From Harmothoe impar (lineage: Eukaryota; Annelida; Polychaeta; Phyllodocida; Polynoidae), in NCBI GenBank assembly GCA_947462335.1, contig OX381708.1, positions 45,449,377 through 45,513,376 of the forward strand: 64,000 bases of DNA. The letters are read 5' to 3'. A model generated the notes under the pieces. It saw nothing but the letters and a program-made list of their open reading frames with translations, was not told the origin of the DNA and made no database searches. The stretch's first letter is position 1, and each line of letters opens with the position of its first letter. Both the position numbers and the translations under genes were made by a program. Of the stretch, positions 56,299-64,000 are shown piece by piece.

Positions 56299-59200
56299 CT
56301 AGGAGGAAAGAGAAATTCCATGAGAATGTTATATACTTAAGTAGGGGCTTGGCTACCAAATCTTAATTGACACGTTTGGGTTAAACTTTCATGATCCTAA
56401 AGCAGAGGGAGTGCATTTGACACCGGGCTTACATTGATTTAAATAGAATTTGCATGTAACATCTGTATGCCATTTATGTGGATAATATCACATCTAACGC
56501 CCATGACAAATACTTATAAAGACAGTAGCATATTTAAGCAGATTTATCACATCTTACTGGTTTATTGAAATACCCAAAGATACAGTTTGATCTACCCACC
56601 TGGACACGTTTGTTCTTCTGTTCAGCCACGGCTATGTCGTCGTTAGGTAGGACGACTACTCCTGTGGGTGAATCAAACTCTCCTTCTCCAGTGCCTTTAG
56701 TCCCCATCTTCCTCTTATACACTCCACACTGGTTAAACACCTGGAATAGAACATTTATTTATATTTTCTTATGGAATATGCCAAATGGTTTAGGTAAAGG
56801 TACCCAATATCTTGCCGTCCCATAATAACACACGCCTGTATTCAACAGTGATTTAATTACCAATTAAAATCAACAGATGTAAATAAACAAACACAAAATA
56901 AAGGAACAGATCGTTTCTTGATTCCACTCAACCTATAACCTTGTGGAATATGGCCGATGTCCAACTTGTGAAATAACCAGTCAACACTCTAAAACTCATG
57001 CACCTTTGTCTATGTATGAGCCTCTAGCTTTTATGGCATTTTACCTTTGATAAATCAGCTGTCAATTGCCTTCAATAGGCCAACCTGTATCACCTGTATG
57101 TGCAGCCAAATGTAATGGCTAAATTTCCTCATAATGTGTTGAATTTAGTATTGTCTGCTTTAATTAATCATTTTTGAGGCTATATCTCATGTTTCATAGT
57201 TTACGTTTCACCTTTTAGTAACAATATTAGATAGGTAACACTTCCTTTAATGTACTTCCGTGTTGGTTATCTCACCTGTAGAAAAGACAATCATTATGAT
57301 CCAGGGTATCTGATTGTACACCTGCTATATGGTACAGGTGCGATTTAACTCTTTGAGGACCACATATTGCCGTAAAGCAACCTTTTGTTATCATGATGCA
57401 CCAACAAATTGGAGGCAGGTAACTCACTGCACTGGTGCATCTCTTCCAAAGGGTCGGCATGATGCATCAAGGCATTATGACAAAAAGGGGCATATCACAT
57501 TAAAGCAATTAAAGGGCTAATGAGCACCATAATACACTGCTAGAACCTACCTGTATCCTGTGGTTCTTGGTGTCTGCCACAAAGATGTTACCTTCATCGT
57601 CCACAGTCACGGCCCTGGGGAACTCAAACTGACCATTTAGAGGTCCCCTGCAACCAATGGTGCACATCAGCTTGTCCACACTGAAATACAGAGGGAGAGC
57701 CACACAATATTAATCAGGTGAATAGCTGTATTAAACAGGGAGGTTGATTGTAGCTGCAACGGTATCTCAGGCAAGACGTTCTACTCAAAGTATGTGTTTT
57801 CTGATGCTAACCAAACTTAGATATTGGGAAAAGACACAACTATTACGACAAGAGGCTAGTTAAGTAGTTATGAAAGTAAATTTTCAAACATTTCTCATAA
57901 TAAGTCTTAAAATGTCTGTGACAAAATAAATGTTGAATATCAAAAGATTGGGTGCATGCTCTTGTATAAAACATCGATGTATCACCAACAGAATTGCAAA
58001 TTGAGAAAATTTACCAGTATAAAAATGCACGTAAAATTTAAATGCGTACTGGGGAGTTAATTGGATATTAAGGCAAAATTGGATAATACATCATAATAAT
58101 ATCTACAGTGTACTAATTGGCTATATCATATGAAACGATTCTAGAAGGATTCTATCATAGACGACTATAACTATTTGGTATGTACATAACATGCAGGGAA
58201 CGTGCAGTATGTCCTTGACAAATACTGTCTTCAAAGGTACCACTGACAGTAATATGGGCTAATACAGGACTATACAGTTGATATATAGTTAAAAATACAA
58301 AGATGGGTAGGATCGAGGTGCGTGCATAATATCCTTCCATCTTCCTCATGCATCCGACCACCATGCTATAAATATACATTTTATGAGCTGTACAACATGC
58401 GTATCTTACCAGCTATCTAAGGGATCTGTGTTATGGATGTAGGGATGTGCACAAAATGAAATAACCAACAACAGAAATATCATCTGCTACTCCGGAGACA
58501 TGCATTTGGTTTGAACTTGAAATAATATTGTGTGTATGTTAGATAGCACCAGTTTTACCAGCCTTACCGTTGTGGGCGATCCATCTTATAACCCTGTCTG
58601 AGCAAAGTTCAAAAATTCTTTAATTCTTATTCTAAGCAAACGAAATATAGATCATGCATATTGTAAAAAAGCGGAACAAAGGCGTACAAAGCAATAGCGA
58701 TATAAACATGTATGCAAATGTGACAAAAATAGTTGTTCTTAATCTATCAAATTTTACTATATTGTCCTACCACAAATGTATGTCAATTGGACCCCCTCCC
58801 CTTCTCTCTCTCTCTACTAAAGAGAATAATGATCTCGAGATGCATAATACATCACTTATTATAATAACCCTTATAATGGTGTAAGACCTGTGTATGCAAA
58901 CATCATTAAGCGTGTTGGTGGTGATATTGTAATATAACTCATTGCCTCTAGCAGACTGTAACTTGTATAGTACCTGATAAGCCTGTAACATGTAACATTC
59001 ATTAGATGTACATTACATATGACAAAATTATGAATAATTGCTTCACAATTTCACCCAAGCTCTATTTATATACATTGATCTTGGACATTGAACTAAATAT
59101 ATGATATGGTGACATTGAATGAATCACTACCTAAAATACCAAACAGACAAGTAGGTATAATACATATCTGTACATAAACATACAACATAATATGACTTAC

Positions 59201-59824
59201 TGGTTTTTCAACTCCTCCTCTTGTGGTGACGTATAGAGAGCCTTGACGTCCTCTGACGTCTGACGTACTCCATGGGACAGAAGCCATGCCTCCCACATAT
59301 GCTTGTCTCTAAAGTCCACCAGCTTCTCATCTCGGCAGTCATGAACTGAAATGTAAATAGTGGAGAATGTAACCCTGAAGAAAATGCAGAAAGGTTGTAA
59401 CGGATTTCCAGGGTAATGCTCACTGTAGTACGTTTATTGCAAGAATCTAATACAATGCCATGTGGCAGAAACTTAGTTACAATATAAATTATTATGCAAA
59501 GCAACATTCTTAGTTTCTTACAAAAGAAAATACAGTGCACTTGTAACTACATTTGAAGTGAAAATGTTACACATCATGCCTTTTGATACGTTGGGGACAT
59601 ACTCCACTAGCGCTTATCTATTCCCTGGATTAACACGATATCAACAAGAGAATATAAACCCTGATTGGGAAAAGTCCAAAAAGAAACCGACCTTTAACAT
59701 TACGAGTCCCGTAAATGGCGTCCGCAGCCTCCCTCTTCATCTCCAATAACGTTGGCATTGGTGTCGTAATGACAGGTGATGTGTAGGAATAACCCACCTT
59801 CTTGCAGCGACTGTTGAAATCCAT
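55660..59824 (-). CDS. NHL-repeat beta-propeller protein (TRIM-NHL-like C-terminal module)
   Basis: Five coding exons on the minus strand: 59824-59692, 59345-59201, 57680-57551, 56740-56600 and 56298-55660. Phases 1, 2, 0, 0 agree and give 395 residues. Residues 1-100 are a polar leader, partly helical, with no RING, B-box or filamin domain. From about 103 come six NHL blades: GQFEFPRAVTVDDEGNIFVA..NHRIQ (103-136), GEFDSPTGVVVLPNDDIAVA..NKRVQIF (150-185), EPIAMACDREFNIVVA (about 200-222), KGIVYIALNNKDEVIVSD (about 246-280), IPAGVAVDFLGELVIADALN (about 296-325) and AVQALAVGSDGHLVAIE (about 340-375). NHL propellers bind RNA or protein; those of TRIM2/3/32/71 recognise RNA hairpins or substrates. 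Without RING it would not be a ubiquitin ligase by itself. The start codon lies in CGTCAAGATGG after an acceptor at 59852, so the 5'UTR is spliced. Confidence 0.87.
56600..56740 (-). CDS. NHL gene, exon 4 (blade 2)
   Basis: Acceptor TCTATTCCAG, donor GTGGGT, phase 0-0. Encodes GTGEGEFDSPTGVVVLPNDD and NKRVQ, a canonical NHL repeat in one exon. Confidence 0.9.
56920..57025. repeat. Half copy of GTGAAATAACC hairpin family
   Basis: ATTCCACTCAACCTATAACC TTGTGGAATATGGCC, then CTTGTGAAATAACC and CATGCACCTTTGTCTATG, matches the tip and right arm of the hairpin at 30600-30767. It lies in intron 3 of the NHL gene. Confidence 0.6.
57400..57510. repeat. GGCATGATGCATGAATGCAG family, copy 3
   Basis: AGGGTCGGCATGATGCATCA with the tail TTATGACAAAAAGGGGCATATCACATTAAAGC. 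It is similar to copies at 48195-48400 and 61950-62155. Confidence 0.55.
57551..57680 (-). CDS. NHL gene, exon 3 (blade 1)
   Basis: Acceptor CTGTATTTCAG, donor GTAGGT; phase 2 in, 0 out. Encodes CRGPLNGQFEFPRAVTVDDE and DTKNHRIQ, the first NHL blade. Confidence 0.9.
59201..59345 (-). CDS. NHL gene, exon 2 (leader)
   Basis: Acceptor CATTTCAG, donor GTAAGT; phase 1 in, 2 out. Encodes HDCRDEKLVDFRDKHMWEAW and a Glu-rich end. This frame is the only one that joins both neighbours in phase. No domain is recognised. Confidence 0.75.
59692..59824 (-). CDS. NHL gene, exon 1 (start codon)
   Basis: Encodes MDFNSRCKKVGYSYTSP and a basic stretch with TLLEMKREAADAIYG. The donor is read as AAAG/GTCGGT, chosen because it leaves phase 1 as exon 2 needs; it is weaker than the others. 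Confidence 0.72.
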
Positions 59825-60584
59825 CTTGACGAGTGGGTGGGGATGGGGATCCTGTTTTGAATAATAACACTGAAGTAAATTTGCATTGTTTTGGGAAAGA
59901 AATATTTTTTCTGTCTAGCCGACTTTTATAATGGAATGGAATTATCTTATTGAACTGTTAATAAAGAGCTCAGTTCCTACTATTAACAGTTTGAAGTGTA
60001 CGTAGCTGGCCCACTATGACTGTACTGATAATATTGCTATTGACAGTTCACGCTGTTAATAATGGACAATTATTCTATAGTTTCAAATATACCTTCCATC
60101 AATTTATAGGAGCTCTTTTCACTTTAGTCAATTTGTGCCTGATCGGCTCATTGAGACTTGGGGCATGATTTCTTTTTAATTGGTGTTTAGAAGTGCCTGC
60201 TCCACTGTCATACATTTTTACATAGATATATAACATTTACTGCTGGTTGGCTGCTCAAATGATCATACCTGAATATCCCTGATTGTGCCAAATTGAGGAT
60301 TACAAACAATACAGTACTGCAGTGCAAAAATACATAAAATCTCCACTGTGAACAGTTTGAACTGTCAATAACAGGGGGAATCTTTACAATTTACGGTTTG
60401 CACCCTCACTATGATTTATATCATTTCTCATTTATGGAACAGAAGACGTACAGCTATCGTTCTACGTTATAGTATATTAAAGCGGACATGAATAAACCGT
60501 CATATTATACAACAAAAATAAATACTCCCTCTCTATTGCTTTTTCAAAATTCTGTACTGCCCAGCTGCTAATCAATAGGAACAA

Positions 60585-61010
60585 GTGATCCAATGTACAG
60601 TGTGCAGAGCCCATAGAGCGTACTCTATTCTTTTTCGCTATATATTAACTTCTCTCTTCCTTTACGTGCCACTCTCATTATTCTCTTCCCCTGTGTCTCC
60701 CTGCCCCTCTATCCCCTACACTTATATACTCATACACTCGGCCTGCAGTTACCAAGACCAGTGAGTGATGTAATTTACATAGTGTGCATAGTTTAAATAG
60801 GGATTACTCCATTTTAAATGCATAGATGTAACCACTCTCCCTTTTTCTATATCCCTCTTTCCCTCCTATACGTTCCTGTCAATGCCTCTACCCTTTCCTC
60901 TCTCTTTCTATCTCCCTCCCCTTATATATCCTATACACATATAATATACTCATACAGTTTACAGTGAGTGATCCAATTTACACAGTGTGCAGAGGTTATG
61001 GGGATTAATC
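60585..61010. repeat. Tandem repeats of about 190 bp upstream of NHL gene
   Basis: The motif GTGATCCAAT(G/T)TACA.AGTGTGCAGAG (and variants with GTGAGTGAT) recurs at about 60586, 60760 and 60963. Each of the first two is followed by a C/T-rich tract (CTCTC, TCCCTCCC) and ATATACTCATACA. Three diverged units, lying in the probable first intron. Confidence 0.65.
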
Positions 61011-61086
61011 CTGATACAGTGTAATACTGCAGGAGCCGTGCTGCTACTCCCAGTGCCTACATCAAACAAACTCTTACAGTACTCAC

Positions 61087-61160
61087 CTGGGTATCTTAAA
61101 TACAGTCCAATGTCCACCTATAGTCAGTGATAGTTGGCGATCTCCACAGGAAAGACGAGT
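61087..61160 (-). other. Possible 5'UTR exon of NHL gene
   Basis: On the minus strand the sequence ends GATACCCAG with donor GTGAGT (61086-61081), a near-perfect site 1.2 kb upstream of the acceptor at 59852. The 5' end of the exon is unknown. Confidence 0.35.
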
Positions 61161-63249
61161 ATAAAGTCCAGATTAAAGTAGACGCACTGATTTACATTAT
61201 AGTGGTTAATGGTTAATAGGGCAGGAGGAAACTTAAGTTTTCCTCCAGTTAGGCAGCCCCCTACTAAGCCTGACTGAGGGCAGAGTGTCAACAACACAAC
61301 GGTAAGCCTGGCCCTGGCACGTGCTAAGGTTAGATACGACATGCCAACTGTTGAATAGTGTAGGCCTGACATGGGTGCGTGTGTGCGGTATTGTAAGCTC
61401 TGAATGCCCATTAGATGATTACTTGTGAAGAAAGGAGAACATAAAAAACTATACATTTTACACAGCAGAATCTTTGTTTAAATTGACTTACGAAAATATA
61501 CACTTATGTTCAACGTTATGAGTTAATTAATCATTTGAAACTACTTGACATAATTTTTATACAAACTAAATAAGAAACAACACAACTATATATTAAAGCG
61601 TGATGAAGAAGCGAAACAATTGTTTCTGTAAAATGTGACCATGAAAAAGTTTAACAGGGAGAGCATTTACTGTCCTTCTAAGGGAAACTACATGGAATAA
61701 GTCCGCAGAATGACCATACCCATGTACATAACATGCCTGGGACTAATTCACAAACGTCCGGTAGTGTTACACATTGTAGTTTTCAATAGTTTTAGTCCAT
61801 GTATACATGTAGTTGGCATGTCGTACCATATTGACTGAGCATGTCGCAGCATGTCATGGCTACTAACAACCAAGCCTGTTGACCCTCAGCATGAGCTGCT
61901 GAGCGGCGCCAAATACTTAGCCATTTAAGGACCGCATCGTGCCTACAATATGCCACCCATGAAATTATGCCGACCTAACGGGGTTGATACACCCCGGAGG
62001 GTCGGCAAGATGCATGAATACAGAGCTGCATTCAACTCATGAATTAATCCGACCGGGCATACGGTGTAGATGCACTCCCACTCGCTCAGTATGTTCCTGG
62101 TGAGTATGACGACAAAGGAATGGTACATTAAAGCACTATGCGGCTCTTAAATACGTCATTACGTGCGGACGCCCTTAAACCGTGAAAGCCATGATCAGGC
62201 ATGGTAAGAGAAGAAAATTAAATCGAGGTAAACCAATTAAGATAAAAAAACCAATTAATGTAGGTTCGCATCTACGTGCGGTCCATAGTATTTTCAAATG
62301 TCCCCATGGCCTTTATGTTATGAAGTAAAGCTCCGTCTAATTAAGGAATACATGTATCATTACTCCATGCACAATTTGGAAGAGATTTAAGTGTAGAATA
62401 TCCGACCACAGACCAGTAAGATTTTGAAGATCCAGATTTGTCGATGCAGAGTGTAGATGCCATTATATAATATCCTTGTGAATGTATATTGAGAGGAAAT
62501 GTAATAGCACATGACTTAAAGCGGGATTCTCAGCAAGAATCTACACGTCGTTTATCTAACATTGTTTATAGTCAAATAAAAAAAAGTGGCATGATAGTGG
62601 TGAGAGTGAAGCTAAACCCAAGTAGTCCATGGCGCTGCCTACTGCCACGCCATCTACTGTATTCCCATTTAATTAAAGTGCTGCCCTAACTGTAAATAGT
62701 TAGTGTAGGTACACAGTAGAATCTACTGTAAAATCTACTGTAGAATGGATTTACAGTAGAATCTACTGTAGATTTACAGTATATTAATGCAGGTCTGACC
62801 CAAACTGGCCTGGCATATGAACGTTGTCTCCCCAGGCTCATCCAGGTTGGGTCTGGCCGTGGCCTGCCCACCTCAATAGCTATGGAAATGGGACGTATCC
62901 AACTTCCTCGTTTAAGTAAAGAGGGGGACCTCTCTATAACAGTACATAAAGTAGTAAAATAAAGTGAAATGATTATTTGGTATATTATTCTGCGATACCT
63001 CACATTTCTTTGTAACCGCTACGTTTCGAAATTCTATCATATACGGGTCTGTGGTCGATATTTTTAACTTAACGCCCCCCTCTTGTAATTAATAAATGAA
63101 CAATCCCTTATTCAGTATAAAAACAGATAATAGTGGAGGTGGTATTACACAATTGATCTGGGTTGATTTGAATGGAATTAACATGTTCAAAATGTTGGTA
63201 TTGTGTGTTATGCTATAGTAAGTTATATAGCGGAACATTGTCCTCCCAG
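61161..63249. other. Intergenic region with repeats
   Basis: Contains a GGCATGATGCATGAAT-family copy at about 61950-62155 and the ACTGTA-palindrome patch at 62692-62785. The rest is AT-rich with no supported gene. It is probably the divergent space between the NHL gene and a plus-strand gene to the right. Confidence 0.4.
62692..62785. repeat. TACAGTAGATTCTACTGTA palindrome patch, second copy
   Basis: Begins CTGTAAATAGTTAGTGTAGG like 34070-34205 and has four alternating TCTACTGTA / TACAGTAGA motifs that fold on each other. Confidence 0.7.
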
Positions 63250-63342
63250 GAGACCTGAGACCCATCCCTAAGCCCAGGAACCCCAAATATCGCCCAGTCA
63301 GGATGAGCTGCTCTCAGAACTCACTCCTGGTGGCGAGCAAAG
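63250..63342 (+). CDS. Isolated internal exon of an unidentified gene
   Basis: Acceptor TTGTCCTCCCAG, donor GTGAGC. 93 nt, phase 1 in and out. The one open frame gives DLRPIPKPRNPKYRPVRMSC and ends SLLVASK. It is clearly richer in GC than its surroundings. The partner exons are outside the window or unrecognised. The Pro/Arg-rich residues suggest a linker; no family is assigned. Confidence 0.4.
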
Positions 63343-64000
63343 GTGAGCTTCAGGTCAATGTGGGATCAAGTAAAGGTCAGACAGCCCTTAGTCTGACCTT
63401 GTACATCCGAGTCAGGTGCACTATGTAAACAAGGCTTCAAAGGTTCTCAGGGAGGTCCCCTTGAGGTACAAGCGGGCCACCATAGAAACATGTTGTGTAT
63501 GTGGGCATAAGGCCGGGCTCTTGTCCATCAAAAGGTCATTCCAGTTATCATAGAATTATAAAACTTGTAGAAGGTTATAACAACGTTGGGGTCGAGACCC
63601 CTGGGCGGAAGGAACATACAAGAAAATGGCAACTGCATATAGTTTCACTAAGTCTGACTAATGTGTTCAAGATCACGACAAATGGAACACTAAACGGATG
63701 TCCTATTCGAATATTATGTTTATTTACCTTCGACATTTTCACAGACAAACAGTAAAAAACAATTGAAAAGAAAATGAAATCATTTACATAAATCATAATT
63801 ATTTTATGAAGAAAACACCTCAATCATCTCATGACCATTAGCTTGTAACACCATTATAGTGCAGTATTTAAGTATGGGTAACCATTTTCGCCAACGTGAA
63901 ATCAATATATATATCTGCTGATTCATACATAAAGGCAATGCAACGTAACCGATACATTTCATCACTTAGTGGAGTAGGCGTTTTACTATGGAATATGGCA

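Overview
This is nuclear DNA from an invertebrate animal. It is AT-rich, with spliced genes, GT-AG introns from about 150 bp to 8 kb, and a dense load of short foldback and hairpin transposons. There is no bacterial-style gene packing. The proteins (a coiled-coil/ZU5/UPA/tandem death-domain protein and a TRIM-like NHL propeller) fit a marine deuterostome such as a lancelet, acorn worm or echinoderm, but the species cannot be fixed from the sequence alone.

Left third (1-18 kb): mostly mobile DNA. A foldback element (6860-10211) contains a second foldback element (7493-9064), which in turn contains a solo LTR (7973-8495) with an ATAG target-site duplication. A TATA promoter and 5'UTR exon (about 3850-3982) may serve a tiny two-exon secreted Asn/Gly-repeat peptide gene at 12999-13742. 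A second foldback (12063-12890) is interrupted by the 3' end of a retroposon with a (TTCAAC)4 tail.

Centre (18.9-39.2 kb, + strand): a 13-exon gene whose exon phases all agree, giving a 958-residue protein: unique N-terminus, Ala/Glu/Lys coiled coil, two ZU5 domains, a UPA-like region and two successive death domains. The architecture is that of PIDD1/DTHD1-type adaptors; DTHD1 is the best guess. Intron 6 carries a 137-bp, about 96% identical, inverted copy of the exon 7/donor junction. It also holds a foldback element and a 144-bp hairpin.

Right third (43-61 kb, - strand): two related small proteins, one intronless in the visible part (43253-43720) and one of three exons (47696-53980), which share an RW...VR..DV...RY module. 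They are followed by a five-exon NHL-repeat protein (55660-59824) with a possible 5'UTR exon near 61087. An isolated + strand exon (63250-63342) probably belongs to a gene that runs off the window. The introns hold an old tandem duplication (about 49.2-53.3 kb), a head-to-head foldback, a perfect 30-bp-stem hairpin and several dispersed repeat families.

All gene models were derived by hand from splice consensus and phase; no database search was possible.
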